From Hyphomicrobiales bacterium (GTDB lineage: Bacteria > Pseudomonadota > Alphaproteobacteria > Rhizobiales > Rhizobiaceae), in contig UBNV01000016.1 in the NCBI GenBank assembly GCA_900466945.1, positions 186,001 to 250,000 of the forward strand: a stretch of 64,000 nucleotides of DNA, read 5' to 3'. Within the stretch, counting starts at the first letter, position 1, and every line of letters starts with the position of its first letter. The position numbers and the translations under genes were made by a program. Of the stretch, positions 1 through 8,694 are shown piece by piece. Under the pieces are notes generated by a model. It made no database searches. It was given only the letters and a program-made list of their open reading frames with translations, and was not told the DNA's origin.

Positions 1-277
1 GCGGTCAAGACGATTGTCGATTGCAAAGCTATCTCCCTCCAACAGCCTGCAGCGATGTCGTTGGGTCCGCAGGATCGAACCCGTGTTAAACGCGAGCCTC
101 CCCCGCTTGACAAGCCGACAACGGCCGAACAATCGGCAGCTGCACAGCTGTCATCGCGGACGCTTTCATTGGGGCCAATACGATCACGGCGCGTGATCCA
201 TCCCATCAAAATTTGACGTTTGTCGAAACGCTTGCACTACGGCAATCTGCCGCAGTTTGAATTGAGAGATTGCCCTG

Positions 278-1822
278 ATGTCCGCGACTATTGACGTTGG
301 CGCCCAAAAGGCGACGCGCCGGGAATGGATCGGTCTTCTGATCCTGTCCATTGCCTGCCTGATCTATTCGATGGACCTCTCGGTCCTCTTCCTCGCCATG
401 CCGGCGATCGTGTCCGATCTCGATCCGTCGGCGACCCAGCTTCTATGGATCAACGATATCTATGGCTTCATGGTCGCCGGCTTTCTCGTTACCATGGGCA
501 CACTCGGCGACCGCATCGGCCGGCGCAAGGTGCTCCTGATCGGCGCCTTCTTCTTCGGCGCAGCCTCGGTCTTTGCAGCCTTCGCCAACACCGCCTCCAT
601 GCTCATCGTCGCCCGCGCCCTTCTTGGCATCGCCGGCGCCACGATCGCCCCTTCCACACTCTCTCTCGTCGTCAACCTGTTTCGAGACGAGAGCGAACGC
701 AACCGGGCGATCGGCATCTGGGGCACGGCCTTTGCGCTCGGCGGCCTGATCGGCCCGCTGATTGGTGGTGTTCTTCTGCAATATTTCCACTGGGGATCGG
801 TTTTCCTGATCAACGTGCCGATCATGGCAGCGCTTCTGGCCAGTGCGCCTTTCCTGCTGCCGGAATATAAGGACGAGAACGCCGGGCGCCTCGATCTGCT
901 CAGCGTAGGCCTCTCACTCCTGACCGTCCTGCCCGTTGTCTACGGCTTCAAGAAAATGGCGGCCGAAGGCTTCGAATTGATCCAGTTCCTGCCGATCCTC
1001 TTCGGCCTTGCCGTCGGCGTGGTCTTCATCAAGCGTCAGAAGGTGCTCGAACACCCAATGATCGATCTCGCCCTCTTCAGGATCCCAGCTTTCAGAGCCT
1101 CGCTGATGGTGAACCTGGCCGGCGTCTTTTTCATTTTCGGCATCTTCCTGTTCCAGAACCTCTATCTGCAGCTTGTCATTGGGCTGACACCGCTGAAGGC
1201 TGCCCTCTGGTCCGTCCCCTCTTCGCTTGTCTTCACCGTGATGTCCTTCCAGGCATGGCGCGTGACGAACAATCTGGGGCCGGTTAAGACGGTGCTCCTC
1301 GGTCTGGTGGTCAATGCACTCGGCACCGGGCTCATGGCGATCGCTGCCTCGCATTCGAGCCTTGTCGGCGTACTCGGCGCCAGCATGATCATGGGCCTCG
1401 GCTTCGTGCCCGTCATCCTCACAACGACGGGCCTCATCGTCGGCACGGCCCCACCGGAACGCGCCGGTTCTGCCTCCGCGATCTCAGAGACCAGTGCGGA
1501 ATTCGGCGGTGCGCTGGGTGTCGCAGTCCTCGGCAGCCTGGGCACGCTCTTCTACCGTTTCGGCATGCAGGATGCGGACCTCGACGGATTGTCCCCCGTC
1601 GATCGGGACGCGGTCACCGCGGCACTCGGCACGGCACTCGAAGTCGCTCGTAATACAGGCAATGAAGCCGCCCCCTGGATCGGAATGGCGCGCGACAGCT
1701 TTGCCGGCGGATTTGCGCTTTGTTGTGCGCTGGCGACCGTGACGCTGCTCCTGCTTGCCGCGATCGCTGCCCGCGTCTACGCACGAACGGAACTCGATGA
1801 AAGCCGCATCAGCGGCCACTGA
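278..1822 (+). CDS. MFS drug exporter, DHA2 (14-TM) family
   Basis: Integral inner-membrane transporter of 514 residues, the usual size of the 14-helix EmrB/QacA/SmvA group, which exports drugs or organic cations using the proton gradient. Helix 1 carries LSVLFLAMPAI. The loop after helix 2 has the MFS motif GTLGDRIGRRK (about residues 74-84). GPLIGGVLLQYFHW followed by FLINVP (about 160-182) is the motif C region typical of exporters. The start has a GAGAGA ribosome site. The gene stands alone: no regulator lies beside it in the window, and the next gene converges on it. Substrate cannot be told from sequence. Confidence 0.9.
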   Translation: MSATIDVGAQKATRREWIGLLILSIACLIYSMDLSVLFLAMPAIVSDLDPSATQLLWINDIYGFMVAGFLVTMGTLGDRIGRRKVLLIGAFFFGAASVFAAFANTASMLIVARALLGIAGATIAPSTLSLVVNLFRDESERNRAIGIWGTAFALGGLIGPLIGGVLLQYFHWGSVFLINVPIMAALLASAPFLLPEYKDENAGRLDLLSVGLSLLTVLPVVYGFKKMAAEGFELIQFLPILFGLAVGVVFIKRQKVLEHPMIDLALFRIPAFRASLMVNLAGVFFIFGIFLFQNLYLQLVIGLTPLKAALWSVPSSLVFTVMSFQAWRVTNNLGPVKTVLLGLVVNALGTGLMAIAASHSSLVGVLGASMIMGLGFVPVILTTTGLIVGTAPPERAGSASAISETSAEFGGALGVAVLGSLGTLFYRFGMQDADLDGLSPVDRDAVTAALGTALEVARNTGNEAAPWIGMARDSFAGGFALCCALATVTLLLLAAIAARVYARTELDESRISGH

Positions 1823-1830
1823 TGCAAGTC

Positions 1831-3288
1831 TCAAAGCGCAGGTAAGGTCTCGGCGAGCCGACGCACGTCCTGCATATCGGACCGGAAGGCTGCCAGACTG
1901 CGCGCCTTGAGATCCTCGTCCGGCATTCTGAGTATGGCCGCCGGATGGGTGGTGACGAGCAGCATGCGGCTCTCCTGCATCGGGATTGGCATACCGCGCA
2001 CTTCGGCGATCGGTCGGCTTTCGCCGGTCAGCGAGAGATAGGCGGTAGCCCCGAGTGCCACCACGATGCGCGGCTGGATGATCTCGATCTCCTTGGCCAC
2101 CCACCAGCGGCAATGCGCGACCTCGCCCGCATCGGGCCGCATATGAATGCGCCTCTTGCCGCGCCGCTCATATTTGAAATGCTTGACCGCATTGGTGACA
2201 TAGACCTGGGTCCGGTCGATCCCGGCCGCCTCCACCGCCTCGTCGAAGATCTTGCCGGCGGGACCGATGAAGGGGCGTCCGGCGAGATCCTCGGTATCGC
2301 CGGGCTGTTCGCCGACGAAGAGGATATCGGCATCGTCAGGCCCCTCGCCGAACACTGTCTGCGTCGCATGGCAATGCAACGAACACAGCGTGCAAGCGGA
2401 GGCCTCCTGCCGCAAGCGCTCGAGCGGCGGCAGATCGGTGGCGTCCTCCTCGTCCCGTCCGCGCCACTGCGCCTGCAGCCGCTCGTGAAAGGCCGGCGGC
2501 TGGCTCGCCTGCCGCGCCGCCATCTCGGCCACGCGCCGCTCGGCGCCCGCGATCAGGTCCGGAATGAGCGAGGCTTCCGGCATATTCTTCCAATATTTCT
2601 TCGGCATTTCAGACTGCATGGCCCGAATCTTGACCCGCGCCGGATTGAAGATATTGGCGAAATAGGTGCGCCACAGTTCGTCCGTCTCGTCCTCACCCTC
2701 CGGCCGGGCGGCAGGTTCGCAGGACGTCTTGAGCTCCTGTCCGTTCCAGGCCGCAGACCCCTTCGGCGTGGCGATCAGCCAGTCCATATCGGTGAATCGC
2801 CGCTGGAAGAAACCGGCCGTGCGCGCAACAATGAAGTGCTCCGGCTCGAACCAGGCGACGAAACGTCGCCGCCCGGATTGAACGGCCTCCACCTCGCGAA
2901 ACCGCACGAAAGCCTTCATCTTGTGGCTGTCCCGCCTCACGTTCTTGATCAAGCGGACCACGTGCGACACGTCGGCGTCGGACGTCACCTGCAACAAGTT
3001 GCGCTCGCCCTGGAGACGCCAGAGGATGCGATAGAGAAGCGAAAACCGATCCGGATCCGAATGGCAGATCGCCGCTTCTGCCGCCTCGATGAAACTCTTG
3101 GGCACGATCATCTCGGACGGTGCGGTTTGCGCAGGCTGCGGCTCTCCAGCGACCCCGAACAGATCTCCGCCCTGCCCCAACAACTGCCAACGCACCTGCT
3201 CCGGCGCGACCGCGTCGACAAGCAAACGGCGGGCGGCATCCCGCCACTCGCTAAAGCCGCCCTGCCCCTCAAGCGACACCGTCCGCAT
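1831..3288 (-). CDS. DUF4130 - UdgX-type uracil-DNA glycosylase fusion protein
   Basis: Protein of 485 residues with two parts. Residues about 1-250 look like the DUF4130 'probable DNA metabolism protein' domain that is usually found next to radical SAM repair proteins. Residues about 290-480 are a uracil-DNA glycosylase fold with motif GEQPGDTED (326-334), the UdgX signature KRRIH (378-382) and THPAAILR (447-454); C299 and C302 are probable iron-sulfur cluster ligands, C393 may be another. In characterised UdgX the histidine of KRRIH (here H382) traps uracil covalently, so this protein may bind uracil in DNA irreversibly instead of releasing it. Its ATG overlaps the stop of the radical SAM gene by one base (TGATG), implying translational coupling. 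Confidence 0.88.
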   Translation of the reverse strand: MRTVSLEGQGGFSEWRDAARRLLVDAVAPEQVRWQLLGQGGDLFGVAGEPQPAQTAPSEMIVPKSFIEAAEAAICHSDPDRFSLLYRILWRLQGERNLLQVTSDADVSHVVRLIKNVRRDSHKMKAFVRFREVEAVQSGRRRFVAWFEPEHFIVARTAGFFQRRFTDMDWLIATPKGSAAWNGQELKTSCEPAARPEGEDETDELWRTYFANIFNPARVKIRAMQSEMPKKYWKNMPEASLIPDLIAGAERRVAEMAARQASQPPAFHERLQAQWRGRDEEDATDLPPLERLRQEASACTLCSLHCHATQTVFGEGPDDADILFVGEQPGDTEDLAGRPFIGPAGKIFDEAVEAAGIDRTQVYVTNAVKHFKYERRGKRRIHMRPDAGEVAHCRWWVAKEIEIIQPRIVVALGATAYLSLTGESRPIAEVRGMPIPMQESRMLLVTTHPAAILRMPDEDLKARSLAAFRSDMQDVRRLAETLPAL

Positions 3289-4517
3289 CAGAACAGCGAC
3301 AATTGCTCGGCCGGCGGCGCGAAGACGGATCTGAGATCCGACCGGTCGAGGCTGCGATTAGGCGACCAGCCTTCCGCGACGATGAAGGACCGCACCTTCT
3401 TCAGTGACACGCCGAGGCGCGCCAGATCTTCCAGCCGCACCCGGCGATGCCGGCGGGCAGACAAGAGCCCCCTGACCGTCTTCGTGCCGAAACCGGGCAC
3501 GCGCAACAGCGTCTCGCGATCCGCCTTGTTGACATCGACTGGAAAGCGGTCGCGATTGGCGAGCGCCCAGGCAAGCTTCGGATCCAGCTCCAGGTCGAGC
3601 ATCCCGCCCTGCCCGATCGACGAGATCTCATCGACCGAGAAACCGTAGAAGCGATAAAGCCAGTCGGCCTGATAGAGGCGATGCTCGCGCATCAGGGGCG
3701 GCTTGATCAGCGGCAGGTTTTTGGAACTGTCGGGGATCGGGCTGAAGGCGGAGTAATAGACTCGCTTCAAGCCGTAGGAGCTGTAGAGCCGCGCACTCGA
3801 CCCAAGGATCGTCGCATCATCAGCCCCATCCGCCCCGACAATCATCTGCGTACTCTGGCCGCCCGGCACGAACTTCTTGCGCCGACCGGTATGCGTCGGC
3901 TCACGCGCCTCGTCTATCTTCAGCCTCAGATCCGCCATCGATCGGCGAATGTTCACGGGCCGCTTCTCCGGAGCATAACGCTCCAGCCCGTGATCGGTCG
4001 GCAACTCGATGTTGATCGACAGGCGGTCGGCATAGAGCCCTGCCTCCTCGACAAGACGGGCGGAGGCCTCGGGGATCGTCTTCAGGTGAATATAGCCACG
4101 AAAATCATGCTTGGTCCTCAAGTCCCGGGCAACCTTGACCATCTCCGCCATCGTGTCGTCGGACGAGCGGATGATCCCGGACGACAGGAACAGACCCTCG
4201 ATGTAATTGCGCCGATAGAACTCGATCGTCAGCCATACCACTTCATCCGGCGTGAAGCGCGCGCGCTCCACATTGCTCGAAGAACGATTGATGCAATAGG
4301 CACAGTCGTAGATGCAGAAATTCGTCAGCAGGATCTTCAACAAGGAGATGCATCGACCATCCGGTGCATAGGCATGGCAGATGCCCGATCCCTCCGTCGA
4401 ACCGAGACCGCCGGAGGCCGCGGAGTCGCGCTTGGTCGTCCCGCTCGAAGCGCAGGAGGCATCGTATTTCGCAGCGTCGGAGAGAATGGCAAGACGTTCT
4501 TTGAGCGACTTCTTCAT
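3288..4517 (-). CDS. Putative DNA modification/repair radical SAM protein
   Basis: Radical SAM protein of 409 residues with the cluster-binding motif CIYDCAYC (C68, C72, C75). It has a C-terminal helix-hairpin-helix DNA-binding region (about 320-385, containing VNKADRETLLRVPGFGTKT). This matches the family called 'putative DNA modification/repair radical SAM protein', which is genetically linked to UDG-like proteins; the reaction is unknown. It is the first gene of a two-gene leftward operon with the UdgX fusion. A perfect LexA-type direct repeat lies 7 bases upstream of the ATG, so SOS induction is likely. Confidence 0.88.
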   Translation of the reverse strand: MKKSLKERLAILSDAAKYDASCASSGTTKRDSAASGGLGSTEGSGICHAYAPDGRCISLLKILLTNFCIYDCAYCINRSSSNVERARFTPDEVVWLTIEFYRRNYIEGLFLSSGIIRSSDDTMAEMVKVARDLRTKHDFRGYIHLKTIPEASARLVEEAGLYADRLSINIELPTDHGLERYAPEKRPVNIRRSMADLRLKIDEAREPTHTGRRKKFVPGGQSTQMIVGADGADDATILGSSARLYSSYGLKRVYYSAFSPIPDSSKNLPLIKPPLMREHRLYQADWLYRFYGFSVDEISSIGQGGMLDLELDPKLAWALANRDRFPVDVNKADRETLLRVPGFGTKTVRGLLSARRHRRVRLEDLARLGVSLKKVRSFIVAEGWSPNRSLDRSDLRSVFAPPAEQLSLF

Positions 4518-4523
4518 AAGAAT

Positions 4524-4538
4524 GTTCTGTAAATGTTC
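4524..4538 (-). promoter_or_regulatory. LexA (SOS) box, GTTC-N7-GTTC
   Basis: The plus strand reads GTTCTGTAAATGTTC, an exact match to the direct-repeat LexA box of alphaproteobacteria (GTTC-N7-GTTC). It sits 7 bases upstream of the radical SAM start codon, where a repressor would block transcription or early elongation of the repair pair. Confidence 0.75.
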
Positions 4539-4784
4539 TCTTGCACTTCGTCAAGGAAGCGACGTGCGACATTCTGTCCAGCAACACGCCAAGCTATTGG
4601 CACTCTTGTCAAATCCATTCCAATTTGGACGACTGGAGATCGACTGTCGAAAACTCTGGAAATTGCGCCGACCATTCTGCTATAGTCGCCTCCAACGTGA
4701 TTTGTGACTGGTTCCGCAGCTTTGCTTCGGAACCTGTTTTCTTTTGTGTCCGCTGTGGCGGCCATGAAGACGAAGGAAGAGGAC

Positions 4785-5261
4785 ATGGTAGACAAGGTAC
4801 CGATGACGCAGAACGGCTTCGTCCGGCTCAACGAAGAGTTGCGCTGGCGCCAGCAGGAAGAGCGTCCGCGCATCATCGAGGCGATTGCAGAGGCGCGCGC
4901 CCATGGCGACCTTTCCGAGAATGCGGAATATCACGCAGCCAAGGAAGCGCAGAGCCACAACGAGGGTCGCGTCGGCGAACTCGAGGATCTGATTGCACGC
5001 GCGGAGGTCATCGACCTCTCGAAGATGTCCGGCTCCAAGATCAAGTTCGGTGCAACCGTCAAGCTCATCGACGAAGACACCGACGAAGAGAAGACCTACC
5101 AGATCGTCGGCGACCAGGAAGCCGACGTGAAGGCCGGCCGCATCTCGATCTCTTCCCCTATCGCGCGCGCGCTGATCGGCAAGGAAGCAGGCGACAGCAT
5201 CGAAGTCGTCGCCCCCGGCGGCTCCAAGGCTTACGAGATCGTCGCGGTCAACTGGGGCTGA
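4785..5261 (+). CDS. greA: Transcription elongation factor GreA
   Basis: Cytoplasmic factor of 158 residues that binds the RNA polymerase secondary channel and stimulates cleavage of backtracked RNA. The N-terminal coiled coil has [20 protein letters not shown] followed by the GreA signature [15 protein letters not shown]; the C-terminal FKBP-like domain ends in VAPGG and EIVAVNWG. An earlier in-frame ATG at 4704 would add 27 residues that do not fit the family; the ATG at 4785 has GAAGGAAGAGG just upstream. TATAGT at about 4681 is a possible -10. It is followed after 13 bases by lpsB, the gene order reported for Sinorhizobium meliloti. Confidence 0.97.
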   Translation: MVDKVPMTQNGFVRLNEELRWRQQEERPRIIEAIAEARAHGDLSENAEYHAAKEAQSHNEGRVGELEDLIARAEVIDLSKMSGSKIKFGATVKLIDEDTDEEKTYQIVGDQEADVKAGRISISSPIARALIGKEAGDSIEVVAPGGSKAYEIVAVNWG

Positions 5262-5274
5262 TGCACTGGGCTCC

Positions 5275-6354
5275 GTGATGCCGAAGACGAAAAGCTACGT
5301 GGACCCTGCAGGGGTCCACGTTATCGCGCCCAACTTCAAGCAACGGCTCTCCGGCGTCACCTCGACGATCATCCAGCTCGTTCCGGTGCAGAACCGCCTC
5401 GGCCAGAACATCGCAGTTCTTGGCCCCGGTCTGCCACCGCACCTGCCCCATCTGCGGTTCCGCGATCTCTGGAAGCTCTGGCGCGCACCTGACGGCAGGA
5501 AGAACCGCGTCTGGCATGCGCGTCGCAATCTGGAAATGCTGCCGGGCATCGTCCTGCGCGACATTCTGCGTATGCCCTTGAAGCTCGTCTTCACCTCCGC
5601 CTCTCAGCGCAAGCACTCCCGCTGGACCAAGTTCCTGATCCGCCAGATGGACGCCGTGATCGCGACGAGTGCAAAAACTGCAGGCTATCTCGAAGTGCCG
5701 AGCACCGTCGTCATGCACGGCATCGACTGCGACATCTTTCGCCCCGCGGATGACAAAGCGGACGCCAAGCGTGCCAGCGGCCTCGACCCGACCCTCAGTT
5801 ACATCGGCTGCTTCGGCCGCGTCCGCCACCAGAAGGGCACCGACCTCTTCGTCGACGCGATGATCGAACTCCTCCCCTCTCATCCCGGTTGGGCAGCCAT
5901 CGTTGCCGGTCGCGCCACCGCAAAGCACGTCGACTTCGAAAACGGGCTGAAGGCCAAGGTCAAGGCGGCAGGCCTCGCCGACCGCATCCTTTTCGTCGGC
6001 GAGCACAAGAACATCGCCGACTGGTACCGCGCCCTCGACCTTTTCATCGCCCCTCAGCGCTGGGAAGGCTTCGGCCTGACACCCCTGGAGGCGATGGCGA
6101 CGGGCGTGCCGGTGGTGGCGACCGATGTCGGAGCATTTTCGGAACTGATCGTCGAGGGTGAGACCGGAGCAGTCATCCCTGCTAACGACTTGCCCAAGAT
6201 GCTGTCCGCGACCTCGACATTGCTGGAAGACCCCGACACCATCCACCATTGGGGTGACTTTGCGCAGCGGCATGTCACCCGGAGATTTGCCCTTGAAGGC
6301 GAGGCAACATCTCTCGGCATCCTCTATGGCAAGGTTGCGGCATCCAGCGCATGA
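5275..6354 (+). CDS. lpsB: LPS core glycosyltransferase LpsB/LpcC (GT4 family)
   Basis: Cytoplasmic glycosyltransferase of 359 residues in the GT-B fold. The C-terminal nucleotide-sugar domain has CFGRVRHQKGTDLF (about 180-194), PQRWEGFGLTPLEAMATG (about 261-278) and PVVATDVGAFSELI. Rhizobium LpcC and Sinorhizobium LpsB are mannosyltransferases acting on the inner core of lipopolysaccharide. The assignment rests on the family and on the greA-lpsB order, which is the known locus. It overlaps by four bases with an upstream extension of the next reading frame, but the real GT25 start is 51 bases downstream. Confidence 0.85.
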   Translation: MMPKTKSYVDPAGVHVIAPNFKQRLSGVTSTIIQLVPVQNRLGQNIAVLGPGLPPHLPHLRFRDLWKLWRAPDGRKNRVWHARRNLEMLPGIVLRDILRMPLKLVFTSASQRKHSRWTKFLIRQMDAVIATSAKTAGYLEVPSTVVMHGIDCDIFRPADDKADAKRASGLDPTLSYIGCFGRVRHQKGTDLFVDAMIELLPSHPGWAAIVAGRATAKHVDFENGLKAKVKAAGLADRILFVGEHKNIADWYRALDLFIAPQRWEGFGLTPLEAMATGVPVVATDVGAFSELIVEGETGAVIPANDLPKMLSATSTLLEDPDTIHHWGDFAQRHVTRRFALEGEATSLGILYGKVAASSA

Positions 6355-6404
6355 CGCCCGAGCAGCGGCAATCGAACCCGGCCCGAGTGAACACCGAGAG
6401 AGCA

Positions 6405-7235
6405 ATGAAAGCACTGGTTATCAATCTCGAGGCTGCCGTGGAAAGGCGGATCTTCCAGGAAAGGCAACTGAGCCACCTGAAAATCGCCTTCGAGCGGATG
6501 CCTGCCTTCGACAAGAACGCCGGAGAAACTGCGGACAGTCCGTATTGGGACACCTGGGAGCGGCCTCTTGCACGTGCCGAGCGGGCCTGCTTGCTCAGCC
6601 ATCAGCAGGCATGGCAGCGCGTCGCCGACCAGAACGAACCGATGCTGGTATTGGAAGATGATGCCATTCTCTCCGCCAGGGTCCCGGCCATGCTCGACAG
6701 TCTCGATACCGCAATTGACATGGATTTCGTCACGCTTGAGACCCGCGGCCGCAAGAAGCTTCTGTCACCCGCAATGGCACACAGTCCGAAACTGAAGCGG
6801 CTCTTTCAGGATCGCTCGGGAGCCGCCGCCTACATTCTATGGCCGAGCGGCGCGCGCAAGCTGCTGGCCGCGACCGAGACGACCTGCGGCCTGGCGGATG
6901 CCGTGATCTGCGCCTGCTACAGCCTCGATGCCTATCAGGCCGTTCCACCGCTTGCCTTCCAGAGCGATCGGGCTGCAGCGGAACAGGTCATGGTCCCGCT
7001 TGAGACCAGTTCCTCGATCACGCCGGGAACTGCCGTCCGAAAGAAGGGCAACTGGCGCCACCGCTTGCGCCGCATGCGGGCGCAGTGGAGGATGGGCTTG
7101 CGCCAGCTCCAGGTTCTGGGCCGCGCAGAGCGCGTCCTACTCTCGGTGGAGCGTCGGGACTTCGACTACCTTGGCCAGCTGGCCGATATCAGCTCGACCA
7201 CCAACCCGTCCGCTCGCGGTGATGCAAGGCTCTGA
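6405..7235 (+). CDS. Glycosyltransferase family 25, LPS/LOS biosynthesis
   Basis: Protein of 276 residues with the GT25 pattern: N-terminal MKALVINLEAAVERR, RAERACLLSHQQAWQ (about 68-82) and the acidic metal/sugar site LVLEDDAI (about 92-99). Such enzymes add galactose or other sugars to lipopolysaccharide. The ATG at 6405 is preferred because it has a GAGAG ribosome site and begins the conserved first strand; the in-frame ATG at 6351 would overlap lpsB. It is probably co-transcribed with greA and lpsB. Its last 47 bases overlap the 3' end of a convergent gene. Acceptor and sugar are not known. Confidence 0.8.
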   Translation: MKALVINLEAAVERRIFQERQLSHLKIAFERMPAFDKNAGETADSPYWDTWERPLARAERACLLSHQQAWQRVADQNEPMLVLEDDAILSARVPAMLDSLDTAIDMDFVTLETRGRKKLLSPAMAHSPKLKRLFQDRSGAAAYILWPSGARKLLAATETTCGLADAVICACYSLDAYQAVPPLAFQSDRAAAEQVMVPLETSSSITPGTAVRKKGNWRHRLRRMRAQWRMGLRQLQVLGRAERVLLSVERRDFDYLGQLADISSTTNPSARGDARL

Positions 7236-7935
7236 GCCGAGCAAAAGCGGTGTCTTCGACCTGCAGCCGGTCAAACACGGTTTTCAGAATAAGGCCGACA
7301 GCACCTTTCTCCATCAGAGGATCCAGGCGCCAGCGCATGTTGCGCAAGGTATCGTCCGTGCCGATGGTGAAGCAGGACAGCCCCGAGAACAGCGGAATGA
7401 GTTCATCTTGAACCTGCGCCATCTTCACAGGAGATAGCGGAACCGGCTGCCCGTCTGCCAGGACCCGTTCGCTTTCATAAATCTTCACGGTGTTGACCAG
7501 CAGTGAGACCAGCGTGGCAAGCGCCCGCGTCTCTCCGTCGGACGCATGATCGGCGAAGGTGTCGGTTGCCGAGACAAGCCAACGCAGATTGAGCGCATCG
7601 CAGAGATAAGCGCCCTCCTCGGTCCATAGCTCTGAAAACTGCGCGAATACCCCGTCGGTATCCACTCCGCGCCGCAGGAGTACGATGAGTTTGGCATGGT
7701 GCCAGAGCAGCTCGGGCTGGCCGGCAAATTCCGCCCTGAGGTTCTGGAGGTGCTCATCGAGCGATTTCGCCGAGCCACGTGTCTGCCTCGGTCCGTCGCC
7801 ATTCACCAGCGTCAACTTCATGGCTGCGAAATCGCCGGAGGATTTGACATGCTTCGCCCCGCCCAGGCGCTTGCGGTGCCAGTTCAGAGAGAAGAAATGC
7901 TCAATTGCCGACTTCTTTCGCGCCAACGTGCTCAC
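7189..7935 (-). CDS. Hypothetical protein downstream of lrp
   Basis: I do not recognise this 248-residue protein. It has no signal peptide or membrane segment and looks mostly helical, with a basic N-terminus (LARKKSAIEHFF) and the conserved-looking stretch ELLWHHAKLIVLLRRG. It starts 55 bases after lrp on the same strand, so both may form one operon. In Sinorhizobium the lrp gene of this locus leads an operon of LPS-core genes (lpsCDE), so an envelope role is conceivable but unproven. Its 3' end overlaps the GT25 gene by 47 bases on the opposite strand. Codon use is like its neighbours. Confidence 0.7.
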   Translation of the reverse strand: MSTLARKKSAIEHFFSLNWHRKRLGGAKHVKSSGDFAAMKLTLVNGDGPRQTRGSAKSLDEHLQNLRAEFAGQPELLWHHAKLIVLLRRGVDTDGVFAQFSELWTEEGAYLCDALNLRWLVSATDTFADHASDGETRALATLVSLLVNTVKIYESERVLADGQPVPLSPVKMAQVQDELIPLFSGLSCFTIGTDDTLRNMRWRLDPLMEKGAVGLILKTVFDRLQVEDTAFARLRALHHRERTGWWSS

Positions 7936-7990
7936 CCAATGTTTTGTCTATGAATTCCTGTGGCCGGTTGGTCCGACCTTCGGGTGGACC

Positions 7991-8458
7991 TCAGATTTCC
8001 ACCAGGCCAACCTTCTTCACCTGCCGAATAGTGAGCATTGTCCTGACAGTGTCGACATGCTCGTTCGCCGTCAGCACCTCGATGACGAAATCCTGGAATC
8101 TGGTCAGGTTCTCCGCCACGCAATGGAGCAAGAAGTCGCTGTCGCCGTTCACCATCCATGCCTGGCGAACGATCGGCCAGCTGTCGGTCGCCGCCGCGAA
8201 CGCCTTCAGGTTCGCTTCCGACTGGTGCTTCAGGCCCACCATGCAGAAGGCGACAAGGTCGTAACCCAGCCGACTGGCATTCAAGTCTGCGTGATAGCTT
8301 TCGATCACGCCGGCCTCTTCGAGCTTGCGGACCCGCCTCAGGCAAGGCGGCGCCGAAATGCCGACGCGCTCGGAGAGTTCCACATTGGTCATCCGTCCAT
8401 CCCGCTGCAGTTCCTTGAGGATCCTGAGGTCGATGGCGTCGAGTTCTACCTTGAGCAC
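7991..8458 (-). CDS. lrp: Lrp/AsnC family transcriptional regulator
   Basis: Protein of 155 residues with an N-terminal helix-turn-helix (about 6-55, LDAIDLRILKELQRDGRM and ELSERVGISAPPCLRRV). A C-terminal RAM effector domain follows (about 70-150). Lrp proteins form octamers that wrap DNA and sense amino acids, often leucine or another specific amino acid. The gene is divergent from trxB across a 236-bp region with an inverted repeat. In Sinorhizobium the equivalent lrp gene is a target of the LysR regulator LsrB, whose gene lies close by here (9693-10589). Confidence 0.93.
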   Translation of the reverse strand: MLKVELDAIDLRILKELQRDGRMTNVELSERVGISAPPCLRRVRKLEEAGVIESYHADLNASRLGYDLVAFCMVGLKHQSEANLKAFAAATDSWPIVRQAWMVNGDSDFLLHCVAENLTRFQDFVIEVLTANEHVDTVRTMLTIRQVKKVGLVEI

Positions 8459-8528
8459 GGCCGTTCCTTTTGATGCTGTGTGCGTTTATCTACTCCAACC
8501 GGCGCAATAGGCAAGAATCAGGCGCGCT

Positions 8529-8547
8529 CACGCACAATTATTGCGTG
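8529..8547. promoter_or_regulatory. Inverted repeat between lrp and trxB
   Basis: CACGCA, seven AT-rich bases (CAATTAT), then TGCGTG: a perfect 6-bp dyad of 19 bp in the shared lrp/trxB promoter region, 71 bp upstream of the lrp start codon. Placement suits an operator for Lrp (autoregulation) or for LsrB; which protein binds is not known. Confidence 0.4.
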
Positions 8548-8694
8548 GCATGGCAATGCCCTGTTGCTAATGCCAGCCCGCGCCTTGAATTGCGCCGCGC
8601 TTCGATCCTAAATGGGCGCCAGTTGCGCGAGGACCGGACGAGACCCATATCGAGGCCCCGGTCGATCGAAGACTGCGCGTTGAAAGGAAGCGAC

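Noticed and set aside
1-213. Open frame from the window edge, about 70 codons
   Set aside because: GC3 is lower than in neighbours and no motif is visible; it may be the tail of a gene or chance. Not enough support.
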